Below, piece by piece: positions 8,456 to 17,732 of a stretch of 64,000 nucleotides of DNA. The first letter of the stretch is position 1, and every line of letters begins with the position of its first letter. The DNA lies in contig URSC01000005.1 of NCBI GenBank assembly GCA_900550465.1, positions 1-64,000 on the forward strand. Direction: 5' to 3'. The notes under the pieces were generated by a model. The model had not been told where the DNA came from. It saw only the letters and a program-made list of their open reading frames with translations, and searched no databases. The position numbers were made by a program, and so were the translations under genes. The DNA comes from an uncultured Alistipes sp. GTDB taxonomy: Bacteria; Bacteroidota; Bacteroidia; Bacteroidales; UBA932.

Positions 8456-8555
8456 GCAAAATATAAAGTACTACCCCTCTGAGGCGTCGGCTCCCGAGTA
8501 GGGAAGGGGCCCACGAAGTGGGAAGGACCTCAGAGGGGTAGTACTTTTATTTTGC
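8456..8555. repeat. 100-bp near-perfect palindromic element
   Basis: Arms of 29 and 28 bases (8456-8484 and 8528-8555) match except for one indel; each carries GTACTACCCCTCTGAGG or its complement. The 43-base centre holds two small hairpins (TCCC/GGGA and CCCAC-GAA-GTGGG), giving a three-way-junction fold. It sits between convergent genes. It resembles interspersed palindromic elements (REP/MITE-like), but only one copy lies in this window. Confidence 0.7.
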
Positions 8556-8578
8556 GTGGTATCTCCTGCGTACGTAAT

Positions 8579-9547
8579 TTATACGCTTTCCTTAGCGATA
8601 TTCTCGCGCATGTCAGTATCAGCCTGGATATTCTTTATCCGGTAGTAGTCCATGATACCGAGATTGCCGGAGCGGAAGGCATCTGCCATTGCAAGAGGAA
8701 TCTCCCTTTCGGCCTCGATAACCTGGGCCCTGGCCTCCTGTGCCTTGGCCTTCATCTCCTGCTCGAGGGCGACAGCCATTGCGCGGCGTTCCTCGGCACG
8801 GGCCTGTGCGATATTCTTGTCGGCGTTGGCCTGGTCGATCTGCAGCACCGCACCGATATTCTTGCCTATGTCGATGTCAGCGATATCAATCGAAAGAATC
8901 TCGAAAGCCGTACCAGCATCGAGGCCCTTGGCCAGCACCACCTTGGAAATCGAATCAGGGTGCTCCAGCACATCCTTGTGCGACTCCGACGCACCGATAC
9001 TGGACACGATACCCTCACCTACGCGGGCGAGAACGGTCTCCTCACCTGCACCGCCGACGAGCTGCTTGATATTGGCCCGGACAGTTACCCTGGCCTTGGC
9101 TATCATCTGGATACCGTCCTTGGCGACAGCAGTCACGGGCGGAGTATTGATTACTTTCGGGTTTACCGACATCTGAACGGCCTCGAACACATCGCGTCCG
9201 GCCAGGTCGATGGCTGCAGCCATCTTGAAGTCGAGGTTGATATTGGCCTTGTCCGCGGAAATCAGGGCATTGACCACATTGGGCACGTTGCCTTTCGCCA
9301 GATAGTGGGCCTCAAGCGCATTGGCGTCCAGTTTCAGACCGGCCTTGGTACCTGTGACCATGGCCATCACGATGGTGCTCGGCGGAACTTTTCTCCACCT
9401 CATCAGCACCAGCTGGATGAGCGAGATGCGCACTCCCGATATCAGGGCCTGGAACCACAGGGTCACCGGGAAGAACCAGAGCAGGATAATCAGGGCCACG
9501 ATGGCCACGGCTATCCAGATAATTACGAGTCCTACTGAAGAGATCAT
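8579..9547 (-). CDS. floA: Flotillin-like protein FloA
   Basis: A 322-residue membrane scaffold of the SPFH/flotillin family that organises membrane microdomains. It has an N-terminal hydrophobic hairpin (about 5-45), the SPFH core (from about 90 to 220, including LDFKMAAAIDLAGRDVFEAVQMSVNP and ASESHKDVLEHP), and a C-terminal Ala/Glu-rich coiled region (IAQARAEERRAMAVALEQEM). It is 13 bases downstream of nfeD on the same strand; NfeD and FloA work as partners, and this pairing supports the call. It shares the promoter of the gene starting at 11996. Confidence 0.93.
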   Translation of the reverse strand: MISSVGLVIIWIAVAIVALIILLWFFPVTLWFQALISGVRISLIQLVLMRWRKVPPSTIVMAMVTGTKAGLKLDANALEAHYLAKGNVPNVVNALISADKANINLDFKMAAAIDLAGRDVFEAVQMSVNPKVINTPPVTAVAKDGIQMIAKARVTVRANIKQLVGGAGEETVLARVGEGIVSSIGASESHKDVLEHPDSISKVVLAKGLDAGTAFEILSIDIADIDIGKNIGAVLQIDQANADKNIAQARAEERRAMAVALEQEMKAKAQEARAQVIEAEREIPLAMADAFRSGNLGIMDYYRIKNIQADTDMRENIAKESV

Positions 9548-9560
9548 AAAGAAAAAACTG

Positions 9561-10022
9561 TTATAAGGGTTTTACAAATATTTTATTGTCATCGATAAGG
9601 ATTACCTCGACCTGTTGCCCCGGGTCTATGATGCCGTTGCGGGCCGAACATTCCACCGTAGTCTCACCGAACAGGACCTTGCCCATGGGAGCCAGGCGGG
9701 TAATCGTGACGCCCTGCGAGCCGACAGCGATGCCCTTGTCCTCGGGGCGGGAATCCGTGCGGCTGTCAATCTCGGTATGCAGCGAGAGCTTCTTCCAGGT
9801 CTTGGAGCGGAGCGAGAGCACGGCGCAGACCACGGCCAGCACGGCATTTGCCGCTATCGTTATGTAGCCGGCGTCCGGTCCTATGCCGTCGAATGCCAGC
9901 CAGCACGCCGCGCCTATCGACACCAGTCCGAGGGTGCCGGCGACGAAGATACCGGGAATGAGAATGATTTCAGCGATAATGAGCAGGAGTCCCAGAATGG
10001 ACAGGGAGATGATAAGTGCCAT
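9561..10022 (-). CDS. NfeD-family membrane protein
   Basis: A 153-residue NfeD-like protein: three or four N-terminal membrane helices (about 1-75), then a C-terminal OB-fold domain (about 85-153; VGSQGVTITRLAPMGKVLFGETTVECSA opens it). This short form lacks the ClpP-like protease domain of long NfeD proteins. It is immediately upstream of floA, the usual partner, and 6 bases downstream of the 655-residue envelope protein. Confidence 0.9.
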   Translation of the reverse strand: MALIISLSILGLLLIIAEIILIPGIFVAGTLGLVSIGAACWLAFDGIGPDAGYITIAANAVLAVVCAVLSLRSKTWKKLSLHTEIDSRTDSRPEDKGIAVGSQGVTITRLAPMGKVLFGETTVECSARNGIIDPGQQVEVILIDDNKIFVKPL

Positions 10023-10028
10023 CTGAAG

Positions 10029-11996
10029 TTATAATTTAATACTTTCTATACTTACGTTCTTGATGTCCAGGTTCTCGAGTATCTTGAGCAGGAACTCGGC
10101 GTCCTTGCGCTCCGAGAAAGGACCCACGGCGAAGACCGTAGCGTCGTCGGAGCCGGACTTGGTGAGGTCCTTGGTGGTCGCGCCCCTTATTGCGGACAGC
10201 ACGCTGGAGGGCAGTGCCGGGCCGTAGCCCTTGAGCACCACCTGGTAGGACATCTCACCGGATGCGGCAGAGGATGTCTGACGCGGGGCGGAGCCGCTCC
10301 TGGAGCCGCCTGATGCAGGCATTGAGAGTACCCGCTCGTTCTCCATTGTCCTAGCGGTCTTTACGGGGATGCTCCTGCCGTTGTTGTAGGCGATGACTAT
10401 GGCATCGGGGAAGCCGTTGCGCCGTACGCGGCTCAGATTGTTCAGTGCCTCCTGATAGGTGGAGAACAGTCCGACAGTATGCAGGTATTTGCCTGATTTC
10501 ATCTTTGTTACAAAGACAGGACTCATGCCTCTGATGTCCTTTGTGCCGGCAGGAGAGGAGAGTACCATGAACTGTATCTGGTAAACGACTCCTTCCGGCA
10601 GTGTGTTGTCCTCCACGAACTGCCCTTCATTGCGGCCGAGAATCTTGAATGTATAGTCAAATTCCGGCTCTGGAGTCTCAACTATAATATAGGGGATCCT
10701 TCCCATAGGACGGCGGCTGAATACATATTCCGGCTCAGCGGCACCCGCGGACAGCAGGTCAGCGTCCTCTTTCTTTTCCTGTCCGGGGCTGTCTTCCTGC
10801 ACTACGGGAATGATTCCTTCCGACAGAAACCTTAGCTCTATCTGCTGTACCTGTGCCGACACCTTGTCCATCTGTCTGCGTATGTGCATCGATTCTTCCT
10901 CTACGTCCCGGATAATCCCGGCCAGAAACTCCCGGTCGCTTCCGGAGGCATTTTCGTAGATCCTGCGGCTCTCGTCGATCTTGTCCAGTTTTTCCTGAAG
11001 ATTGTCCTGCAGCCTGCGCAGCTCGTGCATGAGCCTGGAGTAGTCGGCCATACGTACATCGCCTTTTTCCACAGTTGCAGGTGAGGCCGCAGTATCCTCG
11101 GCGCTCTCCTTGATGAATGACGCGATGGCAAGAGGGGATTCGTCCTCTCTTATGGCGGTCCTTACGGGAGTCGCAATATATTCTGTAACGTATATTTTGA
11201 CTGAGTCGGTGCCTTCTGTCTCCCTGTTGGAGACGACAATTGAATATTTCCCGTCACGGCTGTCCAGATAGATCAGGTCGTCTCCGGTGGATGAATAGGG
11301 GAAGCCCAGGTTCTCGGGAATGCCCCATTCGCCTGCCTCTTCGTCCCATCGGCTCCTGAACAGGTCATATCCGCCCATGCCCGGCATTCCGTCCGATGCG
11401 AAATAGAGGGTGCGGCCGTCTCTGCTGAGAAGAGGGAAAATCTCATTGCGCCCGGATAGAATGTTCTCGCTGAGGAGTTCCGGGACAGACCATGTGGTGC
11501 TGTCTTTGCGGGTGGAAGTGTAGAGGTTCCAGGCACCTGTCCCGTCGGGTGCGGAGAAGATGACGGTCTGCTGTCCGGAGGGAAGGTACATGGCTGTATA
11601 ATAAGGATGTCTCAGGCCTCCGGCGGGTTTGATGAACGGATTGGGTATAGGAATCCAGGACCTTTCGTCCAGATCCTGGAGATACAGATAGAAATCCTCT
11701 TTGGAAAATATCCCGGATGTGACGGCGGACGGGCGCGTGATGTACTGGAGAAGGCTCTCCCCGTTGCGGCACTGGATTATCTTGTCCATGATGTCCAGTT
11801 TCTGTAGGGAGTCCCGGGTGAGTTCCAGGGCTTTGCTGTAATATTCTTCGGCTTTGGCGAACTCGTAGGCCTTGTGAAGTGTCTGCGCCTTCCTTAAATC
11901 GGTCTCCGCACTCTCTCCTGGCTGCTGTCCCAGTGCGGGGAGGCAGGCCAGGAGCATGGCCGCAACGGCCGTCAAATATCTGTTCAAGGCAGTCAT
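10029..11996 (-). CDS. Exported PD40/SPOR-domain envelope protein
   Basis: A 655-residue exported protein, first gene of the operon with nfeD and floA. In order: a signal peptide (1-23), a TPR-like segment (about 30-75), a WD40-like/PD40 propeller portion (about 130-290; LYFASDGMPGMGGYDLFRS is the characteristic PD40 motif), a charged coiled-coil region (about 315-385), and two C-terminal SPOR-like repeats (YQIQFMVLSS from about 475 and YQVVLKGYG from about 575). SPOR domains bind denuded peptidoglycan, so a cell-wall-linked role is likely. The exact function is unknown. Confidence 0.8.
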   Translation of the reverse strand: MTALNRYLTAVAAMLLACLPALGQQPGESAETDLRKAQTLHKAYEFAKAEEYYSKALELTRDSLQKLDIMDKIIQCRNGESLLQYITRPSAVTSGIFSKEDFYLYLQDLDERSWIPIPNPFIKPAGGLRHPYYTAMYLPSGQQTVIFSAPDGTGAWNLYTSTRKDSTTWSVPELLSENILSGRNEIFPLLSRDGRTLYFASDGMPGMGGYDLFRSRWDEEAGEWGIPENLGFPYSSTGDDLIYLDSRDGKYSIVVSNRETEGTDSVKIYVTEYIATPVRTAIREDESPLAIASFIKESAEDTAASPATVEKGDVRMADYSRLMHELRRLQDNLQEKLDKIDESRRIYENASGSDREFLAGIIRDVEEESMHIRRQMDKVSAQVQQIELRFLSEGIIPVVQEDSPGQEKKEDADLLSAGAAEPEYVFSRRPMGRIPYIIVETPEPEFDYTFKILGRNEGQFVEDNTLPEGVVYQIQFMVLSSPAGTKDIRGMSPVFVTKMKSGKYLHTVGLFSTYQEALNNLSRVRRNGFPDAIVIAYNNGRSIPVKTARTMENERVLSMPASGGSRSGSAPRQTSSAASGEMSYQVVLKGYGPALPSSVLSAIRGATTKDLTKSGSDDATVFAVGPFSERKDAEFLLKILENLDIKNVSIESIKL

Positions 11997-12015
11997 ATTC
12001 GAATAATATAGTCAA

Positions 12016-12023
12016 CAAAATTA
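12016..12023 (-). promoter_or_regulatory. -7 promoter box of the PD40/SPOR-nfeD-floA operon
   Basis: Minus-strand TAATTTTG (TAnnTTTG), 20 bases before the ATG at 11996. Confidence 0.6.
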
Positions 12024-12053
12024 CTAAATACTTTACAAATAAGAAAAAAATAG

Positions 12054-12061
12054 TACTTTTG
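12054..12061 (+). promoter_or_regulatory. -7 promoter box of secDF
   Basis: TACTTTTG (TAnnTTTG), 40 bases before the secDF ATG at 12102. Confidence 0.6.
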
Positions 12062-12101
12062 TACCCTCAATTTTTACGCAAATTTTAAAAAGGAATTTGA
12101 T

Positions 12102-15100
12102 ATGCAAAGTAAAGGAGCCATTACTTTTTTGGCGGTTTTGATCGCTCTGGCCTGCATTTACCAGCTTTCCTTCACAGGAGTGTCCTCCATCATCAAGAAC
12201 AAGGCGGACAAGTATGCGGAGGCAGCTGTGGCAGCAGAGCAGCAGAAACCCTCCTTCGCGGAGGTGTCTGATCTGGATAAGGCTTATTATCTGGATTCTA
12301 TCAGAAAAGAGAGAAACAGTTTCTATCTCGACTCGGTGAGCGCCGAGAAGGTCTACCTGGGCTACACTTTCAAGGAAGTGCAGGAGAAGGAGATCAACCT
12401 CGGTCTGGACCTCAAGGGCGGTATGAACGTCATGCTGGAGGTGCAGCTGAGCGACCTGGTGAGGGCATTGTCCAATTACAATGAGTCGCCCCAGTTCAAC
12501 CAGGCCCTGGCCATCGCCAAGGAGAGAGAGACAGCCCTGGGCGGCAACACCGACTTCATCACCCTCTTCTACGAGGCCTGGAACGAGGTGGCACCCGAGC
12601 AGAGACTGGCTCAGATATTCGGAACCATCGATCTCAGGGACAGGATCAATGCCCAGAGCACCAATGACGAGGTGATCGCCGTGATCCGCGAGCAGGCCGA
12701 GAGTGCCGTAGCCAACTCCTTCAACGTGCTGCGCAACCGTATCGACCGCTTCGGTGTGACTTCTCCCAATATCCAGAGACTCGGCAACTCCAGCCGTATC
12801 CTCGTCGAGCTTCCCGGTGTCAAGGAGCCCGAGCGTGTGCGCAACCTCCTTCAGGGAACCGCTTCCCTCGAGTTCTGGACTACCTACGAGAATCCCGAGG
12901 TATTCCGTTATCTCCAGGAGGTCAATACTATCGTAAAGAACTATGTGGCTCAGGAAGAGGGTCTGACAGCAGAGGCACAGCCCGCTGAGACCGCAGCCGA
13001 GGCAGCTCCCGCAGCCGCAGGCAGCGCTTCCGACGACCTCGTGGCCGAGCTGGCACAGCAGGAGGATTCTCTCTCCGCTGACGAGCTCAACTACGCCAGG
13101 AACAATCCTTTCTTCTACGCCCTCAACCCCTCGATGTATAACGGCCAGCTGATGCCCGGTCCCGTAATCGGCGTCGCTCACTATAGGGATACAGCCAAGA
13201 TCAACTCCTGGCTCCGTCTGCCCCAGGTAAAGGCAGCCCTTCCCGCCGACCTCGTGCCGATGTGGACAGTGAAGGCCTCTTCCCAGTATGCCGGAGGCAA
13301 CTATTACGAGCTGATCGCCATCAAGGTCAACACCCGTGACGGCAAGGCTCCTCTGGACGGAGGCGTAGTATCCGATGCCCGCGTATCCTACAGCAATATG
13401 GGCGGACAGCCTCAGGTAGACATGGCCATGAACGCAGAGGGCGCCCAGACATGGGCCCGTCTGACCGCTGACAACATAGGCAAGTGCATCGCCATCGTAC
13501 TCGACGGCATGGTATATTCCTTCCCCCGCGTCAATGCCGAGATTACCGGCGGCCGCTCGGTCATCGAGGGCAACTTCACCATCGAGGAGGCCACCGACCT
13601 TGCCAACGTGCTCAACTCCGGTAAGCTCCCCGCTCCCGCCACCATCGTTCAGGAGCAGGTGGTAGGTCCTTCCCTCGGTAGCGCTTCCATCCAGGCAGGT
13701 ATGATTTCCTTCGTGATCGCCTTCGTCCTGGTGCTGCTCTACATGCTCTTCTTCTATAAGGGTGCCGGTGTCGCAGCCGATGCCGCCCTGCTCTGCAACG
13801 TGCTCTTCCTCTTCGGTGCCCTCGCATCCTTCGGAGCCGTCCTCACCCTCCCCGGTATCGCCGGTCTGGTGCTGACTCTCGGTATGGCCGTGGACGCCAA
13901 TGTGATTATCTACGAGCGCGTGAAGGAGGAGATCCGTGCGGGCAAGGCCCTCCGTCTGGCTATCTCCGACGGTTACAAGCACGCCTACTCCGCCATCATC
14001 GACGGTAACCTCACCACCATCATCACCGGTCTGGTACTCTTCTTCTTCGGTTCCGGTCCTGTACAGGGCTTCGCCACCACACTGGTTATCGGTCTGATCA
14101 CCTCGATGCTGACATCCATCTTCATCTCCAGGCTGATCTTCGAGGCCCGTCTGAGCCGCGGCAAGAACATATCGTTCTACACCCATTTCACCAAGAACTT
14201 CCTGCAGAACACCCATATCGACTTCGTCAGGATACGTAAGTACGCCTACATCTTCTCGACAGTCCTGATGGTAATCTGCTTCACCTCCATCTTCATCAAG
14301 GGCTTCTCCTACGGTGTGGACTTCACCGGTGGCCGTACATACGTGGTACGTTTCGACCAGGATGTGACAGCCGAGGAAATCAGGGCAGCCGTTCTGGACG
14401 AGTTCGAGGAAGGTGTCGAGGTCAAGCAGTTCGGAGGTGCCAGCCAGATGAAGATCACCACCACCTACATGATCGAGGATCAGAGCACCGAGACCGACAA
14501 GATCGTGGACACCAAGCTGTACGAGGCTCTGAAGGGCTTCTTCGCGACTCCTCTGACCTACGACGAGTTCACATCCACCCTCGAGAATCCTAACGGTATC
14601 ATCCAGTCCGACAAGGTAGGTCCTACCATCGCAAACGATATGAAGCGCGACTCCATGATCGCCGTGGCCATCGCACTGTTCGCCATCTTCGCCTACATCG
14701 CAGTCCGCTTCAAGGGCTGGACATGGGGTCTCGGAGGAGTTGTCTCCACAGCCCACGACGCCATCGTGACTGTCGGCTTCTTCTCCCTGTTCTCCGGTAT
14801 CCTGCCGTTTACCCTGGACGTGGACCAGACCTTCATCGCCGCCGTACTGACCATCATCGGTTACTCCATCAACGACAGCGTGATCATCTTCGACAGGATC
14901 CGTGAGTACCGCCGCCTGTATCCCAAGCGCGAGCTCTACCAGAATATCAACGACGCCATCAACAGCACCCTGGCCCGTACCGTCAATACATCCGGTACCA
15001 CCTTCATCGTGATGCTCGCCATCGCTATCTTCGGAGGTGAGGTGATCAGGGGCTTCGCAGTGGCTCTGCTAGTAGGTATCTTCGTAGGTACATACTCGTC

Positions 15101-15188
15101 CGTATTCGTAGGTACTCCTATCATGTACGACCTCTCCCTGCGCAAGGCCCGCAAGGAAGCCAAGAAGCTGAAAGCTGCCGGCAAATAA
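12102..15188 (+). CDS. secDF: Protein translocase subunit SecDF (fused)
   Basis: A 1028-residue fusion of SecD and SecF, which use the proton gradient to pull exported proteins through SecYEG. The SecD half (1-about 690) has TM1 (5-25), the GLDLKGGMNVMLEV motif near 100, a large periplasmic region and five further helices with PGIAGLVLTLGMAVDANVII. The SecF half begins near 700 with its own first helix, then GVDFTGGRTYVVRF, and ends with helices containing TIIGYSINDSVIIFDRIRE. An Ala/Glu-rich insert near 290-310 (AEAQPAETAAEAAPAAAG) lies in the periplasmic part. A terminator follows at 15212. Confidence 0.96.
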   Translation: MQSKGAITFLAVLIALACIYQLSFTGVSSIIKNKADKYAEAAVAAEQQKPSFAEVSDLDKAYYLDSIRKERNSFYLDSVSAEKVYLGYTFKEVQEKEINLGLDLKGGMNVMLEVQLSDLVRALSNYNESPQFNQALAIAKERETALGGNTDFITLFYEAWNEVAPEQRLAQIFGTIDLRDRINAQSTNDEVIAVIREQAESAVANSFNVLRNRIDRFGVTSPNIQRLGNSSRILVELPGVKEPERVRNLLQGTASLEFWTTYENPEVFRYLQEVNTIVKNYVAQEEGLTAEAQPAETAAEAAPAAAGSASDDLVAELAQQEDSLSADELNYARNNPFFYALNPSMYNGQLMPGPVIGVAHYRDTAKINSWLRLPQVKAALPADLVPMWTVKASSQYAGGNYYELIAIKVNTRDGKAPLDGGVVSDARVSYSNMGGQPQVDMAMNAEGAQTWARLTADNIGKCIAIVLDGMVYSFPRVNAEITGGRSVIEGNFTIEEATDLANVLNSGKLPAPATIVQEQVVGPSLGSASIQAGMISFVIAFVLVLLYMLFFYKGAGVAADAALLCNVLFLFGALASFGAVLTLPGIAGLVLTLGMAVDANVIIYERVKEEIRAGKALRLAISDGYKHAYSAIIDGNLTTIITGLVLFFFGSGPVQGFATTLVIGLITSMLTSIFISRLIFEARLSRGKNISFYTHFTKNFLQNTHIDFVRIRKYAYIFSTVLMVICFTSIFIKGFSYGVDFTGGRTYVVRFDQDVTAEEIRAAVLDEFEEGVEVKQFGGASQMKITTTYMIEDQSTETDKIVDTKLYEALKGFFATPLTYDEFTSTLENPNGIIQSDKVGPTIANDMKRDSMIAVAIALFAIFAYIAVRFKGWTWGLGGVVSTAHDAIVTVGFFSLFSGILPFTLDVDQTFIAAVLTIIGYSINDSVIIFDRIREYRRLYPKRELYQNINDAINSTLARTVNTSGTTFIVMLAIAIFGGEVIRGFAVALLVGIFVGTYSSVFVGTPIMYDLSLRKARKEAKKLKAAGK

Positions 15189-15211
15189 CAGCCCCGGCAG
15201 GATGACATAAC

Positions 15212-15254
15212 AAACCGGGACGGTCCGCGTGTGACCGCCCCGGTTTTATTTTTT
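15212..15254 (+). terminator. Rho-independent terminator of secDF
   Basis: A 14-bp stem AAACCGGGACGGTC / GACCGCCCCGGTTT (one mismatch) with a 7-base loop, followed by TTTATTTTTT. Confidence 0.8.
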
Positions 15255-15288
15255 GTAGAAAATTGAGAGGTTCTATTACAATTATGCT

Positions 15289-15296
15289 TAAATTTG
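15289..15296 (+). promoter_or_regulatory. -7 promoter box of tnaA
   Basis: TAAATTTG (TAnnTTTG), 28 bases before the tnaA ATG at 15325. Confidence 0.6.
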
Positions 15297-15324
15297 GGGA
15301 TAATTTTTAAAATCTGATATCATC

Positions 15325-16707
15325 ATGGAACTTCCTTTTGCAGAATCTTACAGAATCAAGATGGTGGAGACCATCCGTAAAAGTACCCGCGAGGAGCGCG
15401 AGAAATGGATTAAAGAGGCCAAGTACAACCTTTTCCTCCTTAAGAGCGACTATGTGTTCATCGACCTGCTGACCGACTCCGGTACCGGAGCCATGAGCGA
15501 CAAGCAGTGGGCCGCCATCATGGAGGGCGACGAGAGCTATGCCGGAGCCCGCTCGTTCTACAGACTGAAAGACACTATAGAGATGCTGACCGGACTTCCC
15601 TACATACTCCCTTCGCACCAGGGCCGTGCAGCTGAGAACGTGCTGTTCTCGAGCATCGTGAAGGAGGGTGACATCCTTCCAGGCAACTCCCACTTCGACA
15701 CCACCAAAGGGCACATCGAGTACCGCAAGGCCATAGCGCTGGACTGCACCATCAAGGAGGCCTCCAACACTGAGCTGGAGATTCCCTTCAAGGGCAACAT
15801 GGACCTGGAAAGACTCGAGGAAGTACTGAAGACCACTCCCCGTGAGAAGATTCCGTGCGTAGTGCTTACGGTCACCAACAACACCGCCGGCGGACAGCCC
15901 GTATCCATGGAGAACATCAAGGGCGTATCCGCTCTGTGTAAGAAATACGGCGTCAAGCTGCTTATGGACTCCGCACGCTTCGCCGAGAACGCCTACTTCA
16001 TCAAGACCCGCGAGAAGGGCTATGAGAACAAGTCCATCCGCGAGATCGTGCATGAGATGTACGAGGGTGCAGACTATATGACCATGTCGGCCAAGAAGGA
16101 CGCCATCGTCAATATCGGAGGTTTCGTGGCCTTCCGTGACGAGGCTGATATGCGCAAGGCCCAGATGTTCACCATCATGAACGAGGGCTTCCTGACCTAC
16201 GGCGGTATGGCCGGCCGCGACATGAACGCGCTGGCTCAGGGTCTGCTCGAGGGTACCGAGTTCGAGTACCTGGAGACCCGCATCAACCAGGTGGCCTACC
16301 TCGGCAAGAAGCTCGACGAGTACGGAGTGCCCTACCAGAGACCTGCCGGCGGGCACGCCATCTTCCTCGATGCCAAGAAGATCCTGACTCACCTTCCCAA
16401 GGAGGAGTTCATCGCCCAGACCCTCGGTATCGAGCTTTACCTCGAGGCCGGTATCCGCGGCGTGGAGATCGGCTCGCTGCTCGCAGACCGTGACCCCGTC
16501 ACCCGCGAGAACCGCTATCCCGCCCTCGAGCTGCTCCGTCTGGCCATCCCCCGCAGGGTGTACACCAACAACCACATGGACTACATCGCAGCCGCAGCCA
16601 AGAACGTCTACGACCGCCGCGAGTCCATCACCCGCGGTTACAAGATCGTCAAGGAGCTGCCCATCATGAGGCACTTCACCATCGAGCTCGAAAGGGCTGA
16701 CAGATAA
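15325..16707 (+). CDS. tnaA: Tryptophanase (tryptophan indole-lyase)
   Basis: A PLP enzyme splitting tryptophan to indole, pyruvate and ammonia. The 460 residues show the family's N-terminus (FIDLLTDSGTGAMSDKQW), the THQGR-like SHQGR (97-101), the Asp of LLMDSARFAENAYF (around 215), and the Schiff-base lysine motif MSAKKD (254-259). Tyrosine phenol-lyase is a close relative; SARFAENAYF, AGIRGVEIGSLL and LRLAIPRRVYT fit tryptophanase better, whereas the phenol-lyase has a TRCVEN and SMERG type sequence there. It has its own promoter and is followed after 19 bases by a LuxE-like gene. Confidence 0.9.
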   Translation: MELPFAESYRIKMVETIRKSTREEREKWIKEAKYNLFLLKSDYVFIDLLTDSGTGAMSDKQWAAIMEGDESYAGARSFYRLKDTIEMLTGLPYILPSHQGRAAENVLFSSIVKEGDILPGNSHFDTTKGHIEYRKAIALDCTIKEASNTELEIPFKGNMDLERLEEVLKTTPREKIPCVVLTVTNNTAGGQPVSMENIKGVSALCKKYGVKLLMDSARFAENAYFIKTREKGYENKSIREIVHEMYEGADYMTMSAKKDAIVNIGGFVAFRDEADMRKAQMFTIMNEGFLTYGGMAGRDMNALAQGLLEGTEFEYLETRINQVAYLGKKLDEYGVPYQRPAGGHAIFLDAKKILTHLPKEEFIAQTLGIELYLEAGIRGVEIGSLLADRDPVTRENRYPALELLRLAIPRRVYTNNHMDYIAAAAKNVYDRRESITRGYKIVKELPIMRHFTIELERADR

Positions 16708-16726
16708 TCCTGAAAAGTGAGAGGAA

Positions 16727-17731
16727 ATGGGAGACACGGAAGAGCGTATTTTCGGGATTGACACTCCGGAGGCTTTCACGGCCTGCGCCCTGGATACATT
16801 CCGCCGTCAGTATGCCCTATGCCCTCAGTACCGTCAGTATGCCGACCTGCTGGAGGCCGCTCCTGACAGAGTACGGGACATCGCGGATATCCCCTTCCTG
16901 CCCATCCGTTTCTTCAAGCAGTACGACATCATATCTTCTGCGGAGCCGCAGCCCGTGGCGCCGCAGAAGATTTTTTTCAGCAGCTCCACCACCGGCCAGA
17001 CACCCTCGCGCCATTGCGTGACGGATGTGAGCCTGTACGAAAGGAGCTTTTTAGCCGGTTTCCGGCATTTTTACGGGGCGCCGGAGGATTATGTCATTCT
17101 GGCCCTGCTGCCCGCTTATCTGGAGCGTGAGGGCTCTTCCCTGGTCTATATGGCGGACCGTCTGATACGGGAGAGCGGCCGCCCGGAGAGCGGTTATTAT
17201 CTTTACGACCACGACCGCCTCTACAGTACCCTCGCGGAGCTGCGGGGTAGGGGACAGAAGACCCTGCTGCTGGGAGTGGCTTTCGCCCTCCTGGATTTTA
17301 CGGAAAAATATAGATTGGAAGGTCCGAATGACTCCTGGCTCACAGTTATGGAGACCGGAGGGATGAAGGGGCGCCGCGAGGAGCTCACCCGGGAGGAACT
17401 GCACCGCCGTCTGGGCGGGGGATTCGGCCTCAGGGCCGTTCATTCCGAGTACGGGATGTGCGAGCTGCTCTCCCAGGCCTATTCTGCCGGAGACGGGGTC
17501 TTCCGCGCACCCGCGTGGATGAGGGTAATTATCCGCGATATCAACGACCCTTTCAGGGAGTCAGATCCCGGCGAACGGGGCATCATCCACATCATCGACC
17601 TGGCCAACCGCAACTCCTGCTCGTTCATCGAGACGGAGGATACGGGCCGCGCATACCCGGACGGTTCATTTACCATAGAAGGTCGTCTTCAGGGCTCTGA
17701 GCGCCGCGGCTGCAATATGCTTATCGAATAA
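16727..17731 (+). CDS. LuxE-like acyl-protein synthetase family protein
   Basis: A 334-residue member of the LuxE (acyl-protein synthetase)/phenylacetate-CoA-ligase-like adenylating group. The core FFSSSTTGQTPSRH (about 85-98) is the ATP/AMP-binding motif; HSEYGMCELLSQAYS (about 240) and the C-terminal EGRLQGSERRGCN also match the family. Bacteroidota carry a stand-alone copy, often linked to polyketide- or fatty-acyl-type pathways; the acyl substrate here is unknown. It follows tnaA closely but has no obvious metabolic tie to it. Its stop faces the convergent DUF2723 gene with one base between. Confidence 0.78.
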   Translation: MGDTEERIFGIDTPEAFTACALDTFRRQYALCPQYRQYADLLEAAPDRVRDIADIPFLPIRFFKQYDIISSAEPQPVAPQKIFFSSSTTGQTPSRHCVTDVSLYERSFLAGFRHFYGAPEDYVILALLPAYLEREGSSLVYMADRLIRESGRPESGYYLYDHDRLYSTLAELRGRGQKTLLLGVAFALLDFTEKYRLEGPNDSWLTVMETGGMKGRREELTREELHRRLGGGFGLRAVHSEYGMCELLSQAYSAGDGVFRAPAWMRVIIRDINDPFRESDPGERGIIHIIDLANRNSCSFIETEDTGRAYPDGSFTIEGRLQGSERRGCNMLIE

Positions 17732-17732
17732 G

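Noticed and set aside
12033..14756. A 907-codon open frame on the minus strand opposite secDF
   Set aside because: It has low-complexity, Gly/Asp/His-rich content typical of an antisense shadow, and secDF on the plus strand matches its family from end to end.
15325..16707. Tyrosine phenol-lyase instead of tryptophanase
   Set aside because: The SARFAEN and VEIGS positions fit tryptophanase, not phenol-lyase.
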